Assembly: GCA_933228895.1 (NCBI GenBank)
Contig: OW121846.1
Coordinates: 146,400,746-146,464,745 of the forward strand
Direction: 5' to 3'
DNA: 64,000 bases
Source: Platycnemis pennipes
Lineage: Eukaryota; Arthropoda; Insecta; Odonata; Platycnemididae
Shown here: positions 45,440 through 57,486 of the stretch, piece after piece
Layout of the letters: each line of letters starts with the position of its first letter
Numbering within the stretch: the stretch's first letter is position 1
Notes under the pieces: model-generated
Told to the model about the DNA's origin: nothing
Seen by the model: the letters and a program-made list of their open reading frames with translations, nothing else
Databases searched by the model: none
Program-made: the position numbers and the translations under genes

Positions 45440-46430
45440 TTATTTTCCAGTATGCAGAAAATTATATTCCAGTGGATGCTATATTTCTCGATTTCAAAAA
45501 AGCTTTCGAGAAGGTGTCTCATAGCAAACTAATCTTGAAATTAAAATATTATGGCATAGACAGTAACATTAAATCATGGATAAATGATTTCCTGCATGAT
45601 CGGGTGCAAAGGGTTGTTTTGGACGGTGTTACCTCACCGGCAATTAAAGTCACTTCGGGTGTCCCATCAGGTAGTGTGATAGGTCCACTCCTGTTCCTCC
45701 TGTACATAAATGATATCAATAAGGTTGTCATAAGTAAGCTTCGTCTATTTGCCGATGACACTGTAGTGTACAGGGAAATTCTATGCCCAAACGATAAAGA
45801 ATATTTAAATGATGACCTACAAGCAATTGAAGATTGGTGTGATACATGGCACTTAGAATTAAAATTTAATAATTGTCTCTTGATGAATTTTTGGAAAATG
45901 AATAGCTCTCCTCTTAGCACTTGAATTGAAGAAGATCGTAGCAGATTGAAATTTAGACATAATCTCTTAAACAAATGCCAAGACCATATTTTCAGTGATG
46001 ATGTTAAAAATATTTTGTGAACCCCAACTTACTATGGTAGACTGGACCATAATCACGAAATTAGAGAAAATGATTGCCAAACTGACAGCTTCAAAATGCC
46101 CTTTTTTCTACGTACATTGAGGGATATGAATAACGGTAAATATATCCAGTACGAGTGTAGCAATGGATAACATTGGTACCTGCATGTTGGTATAAGGACT
46201 TATAGCTAACCCAACTAACGGCATGTTTTTGCATGTATGCTTCGCTATTTTTATCTTTTTTTAAATAGCGTAGTTTTGAACAGTACCTATACGAGTACTA
46301 TTCCTTTTTTTATGCATGATATGTAGTGCATGTTTGGTGAGAATTCACCACTTACCACAGACCTTTATGTTGGCTTGCAGAGTATTATGTAGAAGTAGAT
46401 GTACAAAATGTGACGTAAAGGTGTTCAACA
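45440..46430 (+). pseudogene. LINE RT fragment with 3' tail (family C)
   Basis: Frame 45472-45924 holds motif A (LDFKKAFE, with the last Asp changed to Glu), motif B (SGVPSGSVIGPLLFLLYIND, Gln changed to Ser) and motif C (LFADDTVV). After a deletion comes a C-terminal block (LKFRHNLLKQ, GRLDHNHEIRENDCQTDSF, TLRDMNN). The 3' UTR includes GCATGTTTGGTGA and GTTGGCTTGCAGAGTA at about 46328-46385, shared with 59755-59836, and ends in a GTAGAAGTAGATGTA-type repeat. It is arranged head-to-head with the minus-strand fragment. Confidence 0.8.
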
Positions 46431-46439
46431 GTGATTCGC

Positions 46440-46950
46440 AGAGTTACTTATCCTTACCTCCTGTTATAAAACTACACGTATTCCAGTCTTTCGAAGGGAG
46501 ATTGAAGTCTCCGCCTACTATTATTCCTCTGTATTTGTTCCGAGAAATCAATGTTCCTATCTCTGACTCTAGTTCCATTATAGAATTGATGTCTGCATCC
46601 GGTGGCCTGTAATATGCACCTACATATATCTTTTTTTTTGCATCACTACTTTTACTTTTAACGGAACACCAAATACTTACTACATTTCGCTCTGAAATAA
46701 GTTTTCTTCTACTAACATACAGGTCCTTCACAGCTATAAATAATACTCCTCCGTGTCTGCTTACTCTATCCTTTCTGTATACGGTAAAACACTTAGGGAA
46801 TACTTCATATCTGATATGTCCTTCGAAAGCCATCTTTCTGTGCGTACGATTATATCAGCATCAGTACTTTTTATGAGGTGGTGAAATTCGGCTACTTCAT
46901 TTCTTAAACTACGACAATTCACTACTATCACTGAAATTATTTCTCCCAAT
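46440..46950 (-). pseudogene. LINE endonuclease fragment
   Basis: Minus strand: VIVVNCRSLRNEVAEFHHLI, TERWL in place of the usual TE-WL, GGVLFIAV, VGAYYRPPDAD and VGGDFNLPSKDW. These are the apurinic-type endonuclease motifs of non-LTR elements. Two frames are joined near 46790. It probably belonged to the same copy as the RT fragment at 44940-45435. Confidence 0.82.
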
Positions 46951-47249
46951 CTATTTCTCTCCTGGTGCTCTTTTTCAGCTAGAATTGTCCCGATAATTAT
47001 TTTACCGACCCACTATTTAATCTACCAATCTGATATGTATGTATCTGTAGTAATCTGATATGTATGCATGATTTGAACTTCTGTTCTGGGGCCGGTTAAA
47101 TTAACTGCTTCATGACAGGATAAACAGTGAGCTTAACCAGAGAAAACAGATAGGAATGGGCACTGTGAAAGCAAATACCGAGCACTGAAAATGAAGGAAG
47201 ACATTTGTTTCATGTCGGTACCGACGGGCAAGGCTGAATTGAAGTTAGG

Positions 47250-47490
47250 CTAAACGTGCTAAACTTAGCCCCCCCCCCCCCCGAAGCAAATTTCTGGCTA
47301 CGTGCCTGCCTGCTACTGAAAAAAATATCCCTTGCTGAGCTCGCTTGGTCTGAGGGCTCTGGCTTTCGACAAGGGGCCGGAGGGAGGCGAAGTGGCTCCA
47401 ATGTTGGCCTTGGAATGGTTCGAGAGAGAGAGATAAGGAGCCAGGAGGTGGAGGGTGACGTTAGCGGGAGTGGGGGGGGGGGGGGGGGAC
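47250..47490. repeat. Segment bounded by C and G homopolymers
   Basis: A run of about 16 C at 47267-47282 and a run of about 18 G at 47471-47488 bracket a GC-rich 190-bp stretch. Long homopolymers are error-prone in sequencing, so lengths are uncertain. Confidence 0.6.
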
Positions 47491-47891
47491 TAAGAGCAGC
47501 GCCACGGAACGAAAGATTTTTAGCACATAAAATAGTGAAAAAATGGTTCGGAAAATAATAAATTGCAACTTTAGTATGCACCTAAGGTCTTTGAGTTTGA
47601 TATAATAGTAGAAGAGAAGGATGAATCCCAGCGGAGAGTGGAACACATGTGTCCATTACGATTTCAATGTCAAAGGAAAAAAGGCTGATATCGGGCTATT
47701 TTTACGATTTTCTGTGCCTGAAGCTCTTTAATGAGTACTGCTAATGAACATATTGTTCCAGTAACCGCACACATTGATCCTTAATCTAACGATCAATGAA
47801 AACCGATCAGCTCTGCGACTTATATTAAACTCGTTATCTTCGATTTCGCAAGGGTCTGCAGAGCCGGTTTCTGCAGTGGTATAGAACACCC

Positions 47892-48428
47892 TTAAAATCA
47901 CCTGTTATGATTAGATGAGGATTCGGTGATGACTCATATATTAACTCTAGCAAGTTTGCGAATTTGCTCAAAAAAGCATTAAAATCACTCGAAGGTGAGC
48001 AGTAAATAGTTATTATGTGATACACAACATCATTTACACTGAGACCCACGACATTACATTCAAATATTTTCTCTTCATTGAGGAATTGGTGGGCAAAACG
48101 CGGAGGAACAAGGCACATACCTTCGGATGCAAGAACCAAAACACCACCATTTTTATACATAGTACGGCAGAATGCATCCACAATGAAGTACCCAGGCAGA
48201 TTGAAAGAATTGATTTCGTGGAGATTTAACCAGTTCTCGTTGATACATATGATATTTGGTTTACAATCACAAGCTAGAACCTCAAGGTCAAGTAACTTAT
48301 TACGAATACACTGTATGTTTACATGTAGAATCGAAATGATGCAGGAATGTGTTGATGTACTATCATTGTTTGATAGTCAGGAACAATGCACATTATCCTC
48401 TGGCTCGTCCCGACCTTTGGATAAATTA
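47892..48428 (-). pseudogene. LINE ORF2, endonuclease N-terminal part (family B)
   Basis: Minus strand: NIQCIRNKLLDLEVLACDCK, NENWLN (usually TEHWL), YKNGGVLVLASEG, IITIYCSPSSD and HLIITGDF, at which point the TTAA element cuts in. It continues at 42757 with N-C-D-F. A frame break lies near 48330. Confidence 0.85.
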
Positions 48429-49534
48429 TTATTGATGGATAGATTGCTTAGAGTCTCCTCTTTACATTGACTTCTTTCTTTGTCCGGTTAAATGTCTTTC
48501 CTTCCAACCGATTCCTTGTCTTTCCTTCGAAAGACAATAAACCGGTTGATTTCCGCGTCAACAGGCCATAGGGAAGGAATGGACACCTTTTCATAATGTT
48601 CACCATTCACTATAGTTTTAAATGATGAGTATGGTCCCCTAGAGTTAAGAGCTGTCACATCGATGTCAAAGTCAAATTTCGATTTTAAATACTTGTCAAC
48701 GTCAAAGGATTTAGTTTTACTGTCCAGATTCCACACATGAATGTGTTCCTTCTTGGGGCTGGCTAGCAAAGGGCAGTCGTTAGTTGCAGTACCACGGATA
48801 CTTGCTCTGCGTTTCTTGCGCGACAAGAATACCTTGTATCCATCTTCCTTTCGGGTAATTTTCCCCTCCGGAAGAGAATCCTCAGATGGATGGAGAGTAG
48901 TACGCTCACTGTCATCTTCAGACGTCGTATCAGTAGTGATTCGCCGAGTTTGTGACACGGTAAGTTGCTTCTCGTGGAACTCCGACGGCACGGAGGGCTG
49001 GAGTATGGTTGACTCACGATGCACATCTGCAGCTCTCGGGTAATCAACTCTCACCATCGCAGAATCGGTATTACTAGAATTACCACCTTCACTTTTGGCA
49101 TTGGCCTCGTTATTACCGGCGAAACGAACTTTTTTTTCAGGTATTTTTGAGCCGGCGACGTCGTTCGTTATCAAACTGTGTACGTCAGATTTAAGTAATT
49201 TTAATTCACTACTTTGAGCAACTATAGTCTCTTGACACTGCGAGAATTTATCTATCAAGTCCTTAACAGTAGTCTGGAGATTCTCGTGCTTGGTAATGAA
49301 CTTTTCAATCGTATCATTTACATGGCGAATTTGGCAGGAGGGCATCACCCGACAGTTATCACAACGATATACAATATCATGATGTGAATTCAGAGTATTC
49401 AATATTGCCTTACTTAGGCCTGTGCACTGCAAATGAAACTGCGATAGGCAGCTGAACTCACAAGTAACAATATTATGCTTTTCGTCGAGATTTTTAGAGC
49501 ACAACGCACATACATCAACACTAACGGCAGCCAT
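48429..49534 (-). pseudogene. LINE ORF1 (PHD-finger protein), family A type
   Basis: Open for 348 codons from MAAVSVD (49534) to a TAA at 48488, where the family-A copy at 15091 has AAA (Lys). The PHD-like finger C-x2-C...C...C...H-x2-C...C-x2-C spans residues 9-58. It also has a coiled-coil-like LQTTVKDLIDKF region and a C-terminal domain VWNLDSKTKSFDVDKYLKSK of esterase-free CR1 ORF1 type. It is nearly identical to 13901-15160. After TCTATCCATCAATAA at 48429 the sequence departs from family A and becomes family B. Confidence 0.9.
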
Positions 49535-50172
49535 CTTGGGAAAAAAAATTCTTATATAATTCTTATTATTCTTATATTAAAACCGATATACCATTCTTAA
49601 TGTTAATTTTCCCTTTTCAAGAATCAGAATAATTTAAACATACTAATTTCTGGTACTTCGTGTACACTGGAATTATTCTGGAACTTGAAGTAAACATATA
49701 AATTTGAAGACATCACCGAGACGGACTTAGTCTACTTTACAGATAGGCCACTTGCAATGGCGCACGCATTTTTGATTGACCACTAGACGTAATTAGATAA
49801 AAATTATTGGTTATCTGCTTATGTTTCTCCCAAAATATGTCTCATCCATACAGTTGTGGCAACAGCACAAAACGTTAAGCATCGCAGAAAAAGTGCAAGT
49901 TGTGAAAAAGCTTGATGCCATTGCATCAGTAAAGCGTTTTACTGAATGATACTATGTGGGATCTTCAACAACATAACACAATAATCAAAATTTTACTGTT
50001 AAAATGACACGAAGAAGTATATAACAGAGAGAAAAACTATGAAAGATTTAAATGCTGATTTAGATAGCCTGGTTTCAATTGCCTCGAAGTGAAGGGTTTA
50101 GTTAGTATTTCTGGCCAAATGTAATGGAGCAGGATAAACTATTTCAGAAATAGACGTGATCAATCCAAAAGA

Positions 50173-51017
50173 CGTGATGTGGGAAATTTCTCGTGCATGC
50201 AATAGCATTTCACCATCCATTCTAAAACATGCGTGGTTTAAATTGTGGCCTACTTTAAGGTTTGATATAGACGAGATAAGTGGGGATTTAAAAAATTTCA
50301 TGTTTCTGAGGATAAAAATATGATGGAGTTTGCAAACATCATCCATAACCCTGAATTAAAGGGCAATGGAATGGGTAAATTTAGACTAAAGGATAGTTAT
50401 TAGAACTAGAATAGTTAGAAGACTATTGCAGATGTATCTTGCTTAATGTCCAATAAAAATGTATGTATGTATATGTATGTATGTTAGCGGCCACGATATT
50501 CTCACCACACAACATATCATAGATGATGAAATCATTGAAATGGTAATTAATAACAATAAATCCGAGTGGGGATGAAGATGATCAGCCTGAAATTGTTGAA
50601 GGAAGACTAATATTAATGATGGTCTTTAATTAATAATCCGTGATGTGGGAAATTTCTCGTGCATGCAATAGCATTTCACCATCTGTTCTAAAACACGCGT
50701 GGTTTAAATTGTGGCCTGCTTTCATGTTTGATGTAGACGAGATGAGTGGGGATTTAAAAAATTTCATGTTTCTGAGGATAAAAATATGATGGAGTTGGCA
50801 AACATCATCCATAACCCTGAATTAAAGGAAATGGAATTGGTAAATCTAGATGAAAGGATAGTTAGCGGCCACGATATTCTCACCACACAACATATCATAG
50901 ATGATGAAATCATTGAAATGGTAATTAATAACAATAAATCCGAGTGGGGATGAAGATGATCAGCCTGAAATTGTTGAAGGAAGACTAATGTTAATGATGG
51001 TCTTTAATTAATAATCC
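50173..51017 (+). repeat. Direct tandem duplication in pogo remnant
   Basis: CGTGATGTGGGAAATTTC starts both copies (50173 and 50639), and GTTAGCGGCCACGATATTC recurs at 50483 and 50861. The first copy is longer by an 83-bp insertion (50400-50482). The units end at AATTAATAATCC. Confidence 0.92.
50400..50482 (+). mobile_element. 83-bp retroposed 3' fragment with (ATGT)n tail
   Basis: Flanked by GTTA (50396-50399 and 50483-50486). The duplicated copy at about 50855-50864 shows the empty site GGATAGTTAGCGGCC. It ends with AATAAAAATGTATGTATG..., a polyadenylation signal plus tetranucleotide tail like a LINE or SINE 3' end. Confidence 0.8.
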
Positions 51018-52556
51018 AGTCCGGTCACCCGGGCTGTACACACAACACCCACGCGTTGACATCGTGCTGAATCAGCTGATAACAAATCAAGCGCGGCAGG
51101 AAATTATGTTACGCAAAGGTCAGCATAAGAAATATCATATTTTATACCCTTTTCCAATAATAATATTAAACTTTTACATGTGCAGCAATATGCACAATGC
51201 TTGGATTCCATTATTTTCACTCACTGTGCAACTTCAATAATTTTAAATAATAACTTTGTGAATTATGAACCCATTTCTTCCTGATTATTCTCAGAAACAT
51301 TTTTTAAAATAATGTTCAGCAAATGGCAAAGGAATATATGTTGTTATAAATAATTGACTCCTTTCAATGAAAACATCCCGGATGTCAGAAATAGACCAGT
51401 TGCCATGCATGACCCATGGTCCAGCAGATTCCCTAATCCGGCATCACGTCGGTCCCAACTGTGCCGGATTAAAGATGCTCAACTGTACTACGTGATGAAA
51501 TATTTGAAGACTAATTCTGTTATAGCAATTGTTGTGTTGAGCGAATTTGAGCAAACCAAAAAAATACTTAAATGGCATGGAGCGTAAATGGTGAAACCAT
51601 GGTTGCTGGATACTAGTAGCTTGATTCCACCTCGGAAGTGTTGCCAAAACATTCCGCATGTAGTGAAACTATTTGCACCCCAGCGCTGCCACTCGGGAAA
51701 AAGGGGAACTAAAGCTAGACGGTGGCCATTCATAAATCTCTCTGAACGTGATGTGGATTTTAATAATGCTGCAAAAAAGCGTTTGACTGAATGTAATACT
51801 TTCATCAGGGAAAATGCACTTAGAGCTACAATTAGTCTTTTTTCAAGGTTCGGCTTCGTAAACTATCTTTCCACTCCACCTTTTTCCATTTGCTACAATA
51901 AAAGGGTTCCATTCAGGATTGGAGGAGAATTGGATCATTTAAATTTTTGTGTTAATAGTGTTAATTATGATAAACTCGTACAATTTTAGTTTTACAAGCA
52001 ACTTACTATCAGACATTGAGTCGAAGGTTTATTTTTTTAATTCAACAAATATTGCTGCTAATGGAATGTCATGTATTTCACCTTTTTCACCATTTCACCT
52101 TTCTTCATGAATTAACTTCTCCTCGCAGCTCCACTCTAAATTAGGTACTTCAATAAATGGCTCATTACAATCACAACCACAATGAGGTGCCCAGTTGATG
52201 ACACTTTTGACTGCTTCCTTCTATGTCCAACTGCACGAAAATAAACTTGAAAAAAAGTTCCCTTTCAAAGCAGACTTTTTGTGGCATGCATTATCACAAT
52301 GGCAACATAAACTGCGAGCAAAATCAAAATCAAGTCTATCACAAGCAGAGCAAACCACCATCGGCCATCATGAAAAAAGTCCCGAGTTGAAAATTATGAG
52401 TGGGAACACACCACATCTAGAGATCAAAGACACAGCTATAATGATCATATAATGTTTCAAAAACTTGTTAGTAACATTGAAGAGACTCAATCCACCATAA
52501 TAGTTACTAAGACTCATGCTAAAGACCAAAGTATACGATAATTGCTGCACAACTAT

Positions 52557-55551
52557 TGTACACCCGTCCACAATAAAAAGTAACCACCTCGGAGGCCGAA
52601 GTCCCGAGTTGAAGGAGATTTGACAACACTGTCGCTTGGCGCTGAGTTAAAACGACCAGAGCTCTCGCTGCTCTCGCCATTTATTGAGGGTACCCTTCCC
52701 TCGATAACAATTCCCTTTTTGCCCTTTCTCAAGTGAACAGCAGACTGCCTTGACCCACGACCACGATATTTGCTAGAAGACGAGTCGCCCAAGACACATA
52801 GGTACCCGTGGCCACAGAACGGGAGAAGGTGCTCGACATGAGTTCCAATCACTTTTCACCACATTTCTAGTAGAAACATGATAGAAAATGACACTCGCCT
52901 TATAACCTCTTTCGAAAATACCTATCATTTATTCCGAGACCACTTGGGAGTCCTATGACAACTGGAAGATTTTCCGAGGGTAATGATTAACGTGCTAAAT
53001 GGTCGTTGCGCTTCCACGGGTATTATAAGAACGTAAAATATGCAATGTTCTGGTTGAAATTTTATGTCCTCTAAACTTAACACTTCAAAACGCCAACATT
53101 TATTGATCACTAAGTCACCAATTCACTCAGATTCATCCAACATTCATGTCGCACAATGTAGGTGTGAAGAAAGTCTTAGGAAGGTGTAAACAGAAAGCCT
53201 TAGGTTTATTATTCCGTAGTTTTTTTCAATTGATCACTGCTTCAACTGCTCATGTATTATGTTTAAATGAAATTAGATCAGCTGCTAATATGATCTTCAG
53301 TATTTTTGTAATGCTTGAACTCCTGGAATTTTATTCAAAAGCCATTAATTTATGATAATCAATAGCTATCGGCTTATGTGGGCGAGCTTCTTACAAAGGA
53401 GAAGTCTCTAAGTTTTTCCAGCCTCATTACATAATTCTCTCTAAAAGAGAATTGCATAGAACGGCATAATCAGAGAAGCCTTTGGGCTCTTAGCCGGTAT
53501 CCTACTTTCGGAAATAATTCCGATACGTTCAGAACTCGGTCGGTATATTTTTTCACCCTCAGAAACATTCCCGACACGTTTTATGATACCCACAACCACG
53601 AACAGTAAGCAGGTGGAGAAAATAGAATCAAGCCAGATCACAACAAAAAAAACTCATCCGGGAAATTAACCACAGATATGTGCTGTTATGCGCGCTATTC
53701 CAAGCACGGTTTGAATTTGGGCAGGCTCTCCATTTCATGACATTTCCACCTTCCGCTATCTAAATAGTGTATTGGAGAAAAAGGGGTATAGCAGTATTGA
53801 TGACAGAAGGAAAATTGTATTGGCAAGATAAGCTTTTAGTCATAGACGTGAACTGTTGACAAGGGCGTTAAGCAGGGAAGTAAAGAAAATACTAGTGAAG
53901 AGTTTGATATGGAGCGTGGCACTATATGACGCTTAAACATAGGCTTCATGGAACAAAGATGGAAATATACTCAGAGCTTTTAAGATCTGAGTATGAAGAA
54001 TAATGGAGAAATTAAAGTGGGTCAAAAGGAGGGCAAATGATGAAGTATTAGAAATGGTAGGAGTGGAAAGAATTTTGATTGATGAATAGGGAAGATAAAA
54101 AGGGCGAGGGTGAATTGAAATATGTGATTGAGTGAAGGATATTGGTTAGACGGAGTAGATTGAGGCGAAGAACGGGTAGCTTGGATAAAATGATGGGAGG
54201 TATGAGGGGCTGAAGAGGGACAGTGTGTGGAACCAAAACTAATGATAATAATGATTCTCATCACTGCAATCACATCACGTGTTTAATTCCCTTAGAATAT
54301 ATGAATTGATCCTCACCTAGAAATTCATTGCTCTCTTTTCCATACGTCGATTGATGATTCTCAGCACCAACGTAGCAGTATAAGAGATTCAGCAGTTTTC
54401 GCATTCCCTTGTTACTCTCATTTTCGTTTTAGATGGCCATACAGTTTTTTCGAATACTCCGACAGTATATTCTCCTTGCATATCCTACAAGTGAGCCCAT
54501 AAAAATCCTCCGACCTCTCTGCACAGTAGTTCTGTAATTCCAAGTATTTCTTATAATTACGTTGAATGTGTTCTGGTCACATTGTAGAATTACAAATCCT
54601 GCCCTTTTTTTATATTTCAAGTAGCATATACTACGATATGAATTGCCGATGAGTATTCATTATAAGAAATAACCAGGCGAGTATGCGAGAGTGCGAGGAT
54701 TGTGTGTAATTTGAAAGATTCTAAATACATCCACGATAATTTTTTCTAATTTATTACCCAATTTAGCTTGGAACTTAATACTTATATTCCGTAAAGACTT
54801 CCAATAAGTCTTCTCTATTGTTATCGAAATCTGCCTGTAACAGTTGTAGCATTATTATTTTTACCCTTTTCTTTAAAAGCGCATTTTTCGAGCTCTTATC
54901 TCGAATATTTTATGATCTCATTATTTCCTACGACGAAATGAAGGCAAAAACGGAGTATTTGGGAATATTTTGGGAACGCTTTGGACTAAGACATATTGAC
55001 AGTGTTAATGACAACTCTTGCTTTGAGCTGCAATCATATTTGGGTCGTCACTCTCTCAGCAGTCGCGAAACCTACGCGATCATCTTCGAGGGAGGCCCTC
55101 GGAGCAGCAATCGAAAAGAAGGCTGCGTTTCGGGAGGCCTCACTCCTCACAGTCGATTGTCGCAGGGCACCCTCGCGGTCCAACCCCCCCCCCCCACTGC
55201 AAAAATCCCTGTCCACCTTTGTCAGTCCTAAGAGAGGAAAAACCCGCCATGCTTTACCTGCTCCTTAAATACCCATTGTGCTTGGGCCCTGAAAGAGACT
55301 TGAACCGGTAGGAAGAAGACACGCGGTGTCGTGGATGGAGTGGTGGGTGTCATAAAACGTGTCGGGAATTATTCTTTAGGTGAAAAAATCTTCACATCCA
55401 GACCCATTTCCCATCTCGGCATTATTTAAGCCTCGGTCTTGCTGGTGCTGCTCGGGGCATTTAAAGGGACATAGCTGCACTGTTGTCAAATCTCCTTCAA
55501 CTCGGGACTTTGAAAAATTCGGCCTCCGAGGTGGTAACTCTTTATTGTGGA
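52557..55551. mobile_element. 3-kb structure with about 80-bp inverted repeats
   Basis: The left arm (about 52557-52640) starts GTACACCCGTCCACAATAAA, continues through CCACCTCGGAGGC and ends TTGACAACA. The right arm (about 55477-55551) is its reverse complement with a few changes. The arms could be termini of a DNA transposon. No target duplication is clear. The interior includes a LINE RT remnant at 53750-54240. Confidence 0.65.
53750..54240 (+). pseudogene. LINE reverse transcriptase C-terminal remnant
   Basis: Conceptual translation with stops gives DRRKIVLAR, AFSHRRELLTRALSREVKK, LVKSLIWSVALYDA, then KRRANDEVLEMVGVERIL: the 'R-I-A-L-A', 'S-x-A-L-Y' and 'EVLxxVGxxR' blocks of the post-RT region of insect non-LTR elements. 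The catalytic motifs are absent. Confidence 0.7.
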
Positions 55552-56150
55552 CGGGTGTACTTACTGTTGTGGTGGTGCCTTGCCACCTTGAACGAATGGG
55601 GATTCCTCCTGTCTGCCCAGTTTGGAATTCTCTTCCCTCATCGTCCTATGTCCTGTCTAGCACACAGGCACAAAAAAGTCCTGATGCTGTAAACCATAGT
55701 GCTTGTGGGAGTGCTGCGCGGACCACAACGTACGACGGCACAGAATTTATTTTAAGTCGTTACAGTGTTCTCACAGGTGATTCTTCTGTGCTAATAGCAC
55801 CACGTTTTTGCCAATGCCTAATTATCTTACAACAGAAAAATCGTGCCACCAGAATGTCTCCTTACTGCAAAAAACTAACATTTGTACCTCATGGTCGAGG
55901 TTATGCCTACATTTTGCAGCTTATTTTCGAGGGAACAATGAAACTTTGGGCAAACTAGCAGCATCACTAGTTACAAAACTGAACTTCTAGGTTGCAGAAG
56001 GTTGTGACAACAGCGCCCCGATGCGACTATCATGGGAAAGTTTTACAGCTGAACAACCAGTATCTAGTAACCATGGGTGAAACATTCTTCATGACTGAAG
56101 CAACTGGCATTTAGTATCATCACTAGTGTATCTTTAAAAGGATTTAGCTA

Positions 56151-56315
<165 letters not shown>

Positions 56316-56773
56316 TCATTATGAAAGAAACTCAAGCAGCACACCTTTTCTAGGAATCACACATCCTGGCCACAAAATATATTGTTCAAAAAAAACTACA
56401 TAAGTAATGACAGTGCCCTGTGTTTTGAAACGATGATATTGTTAGCAAAGGGAGAACACCAGTTGGGTGCAAGGTAGAGAGACAACAAGAGCAGCATGAA
56501 AGGTTTCAAATAGAGTAAAATCTCGATTTTACCTAACCCGATTTTAAACAAGTGAATGAGCAGTCCCAGCCGACTCTTGTAGTATTCTTATGGAAGCATA
56601 ATCTGATTTTACGTAAATTACTTAAGTCTATTTTGGTCCCCAGTGGAGACATCAATTCAAGTTTATGAAATGAAACAACAGAACTTAAAGAAACTTAAAC
56701 AAAATCCGGCAGATTCTGAAATTCAACTGTAATGAATCAATACATTGCATTTTAATGGTATCTCACACACTCA

Positions 56774-57077
56774 GTGATTCAACCTGAAGGTTGGTCTTTG
56801 ATAGGTGAGAGTAGTGCTCACCACATACGAATGGTATACATACTATTATTTTATTTTCACATCTTTCAGCACGAAAAGTTATGGGTTCAAGGTGTTTATT
56901 GTTTATGCTATGCTGGTTGCAATGGAATCCCGGAATGCTCACGCAACGCTGCTTTATGACCTTCAGACAGCAAACCTGTCAGCTGTCCCGAGTGACAAGA
57001 TGAAGCTCGCTTTGGGGTCGCCTGTAAGCACGCATGTATCGACACTTGTGCATGTTGTTGAGCGAAATAAAGTATGA
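56774..57077 (+). other. Unassigned open frame
   Basis: A 90-codon frame (56805-57077) is somewhat GC-richer than its flanks (NLSAVPSDKMKLALGSPVST). I recognise no family, and it may be part of a repeat. Confidence 0.3.
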
Positions 57078-57486
57078 TAAGAAACAATGATTGTCCTCGA
57101 CTGATGGCAAAAACGAGGCGATTGGGAAGATATGTGGCATTGTAGTATTATATAAACATCACAACTGATGGCATCACATTGCTAAAACTAGCTTAAATGC
57201 TTGGCAACAACTTTTTTCAGCATAAACATGTTCACTCACTACCTTCCCCATGTATAGGCACAAGAGTATACAGAGAGGACAGAGGGCCAAACAGTACCTT
57301 TAGTTTCTTCCGTTTCCCAAAGGATTCAGTCAGGTAAGCATTTGTGACTCTATTACTTTCATAAATGCTGTAGTTATTGAATTTTTTTTTTCTCCCTAAA
57401 GTTTCAAATTGCTGCATGGGAAATTAATCTCATTTTTTACTTTCCTTATGAACATTTCGCATGTGCAATGTGCTCACGCCTTGTGA

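Larger units (their letters stand above)
42758..47891. mobile_element. TTAA-flanked 5.1-kb element inside LINE endonuclease
   Basis: TTAA at 42754-42757 and 47892-47895. Ends are GGCTGTTCTATACCA and the inverse of GGGTGTTCTATACCA (14 of 15 match). Removing it with one TTAA restores the endonuclease motif G-D-F-N of the LINE. TTAA specificity suggests piggyBac or Kolobok. I see no piggyBac transposase inside; the interior holds a Mutator-like fragment and LINE fragments. Confidence 0.88.
34524..49545 (-). mobile_element. Chimeric CR1-like LINE (A-type ORF1, B-type ORF2), interrupted three times
   Basis: On the minus strand: ORF1 (49534-48429), the start of the ORF2 endonuclease (48428-47892), its remainder (42757-42057), the RT (39271-37529) and a (TAA)n tail (37419-37403, continuing at 34542-34524). 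The gaps are filled by a TTAA element, a Penelope-like element and an R4/Dong-like element. The first two gaps close in frame, or nearly so, when the insertion and one target duplication are removed. Confidence 0.85.
49850..51020 (+). pseudogene. pogo/Tigger transposase remnant
   Basis: At 49868-49990 the plus strand reads KTLSIAEKVQVVKKLD and ASVKRFTE, the N-terminal HTH of pogo/Jerky-type proteins. After a large deletion of the DDE core it gives ISRACNSISPSILKHAW and FKLWPT, then the acidic C-terminal tail with SGHDILTTQHIIDDEI, as in Tigger proteins. The C-terminal part is tandemly duplicated (see 50173-51017). Stops are present. Confidence 0.75.
34396..51487 (+). mobile_element. pogo/Tigger element carrying nested insertions
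   Basis: The left end CAGTTGAGCACCCTTAATCC (from 34398, after TA) matches the inverted right end CAGTTGAGCATCTTTAATCC (51485 downward, then TA); 20 of the first 22 bases agree. Between the ends lie a minus-strand LINE (34524-49545) and then a decayed plus-strand pogo transposase (49850-51020). After removing the LINE, the element is about 2 kb. Pairing of these two ends is inferred. Confidence 0.7.
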
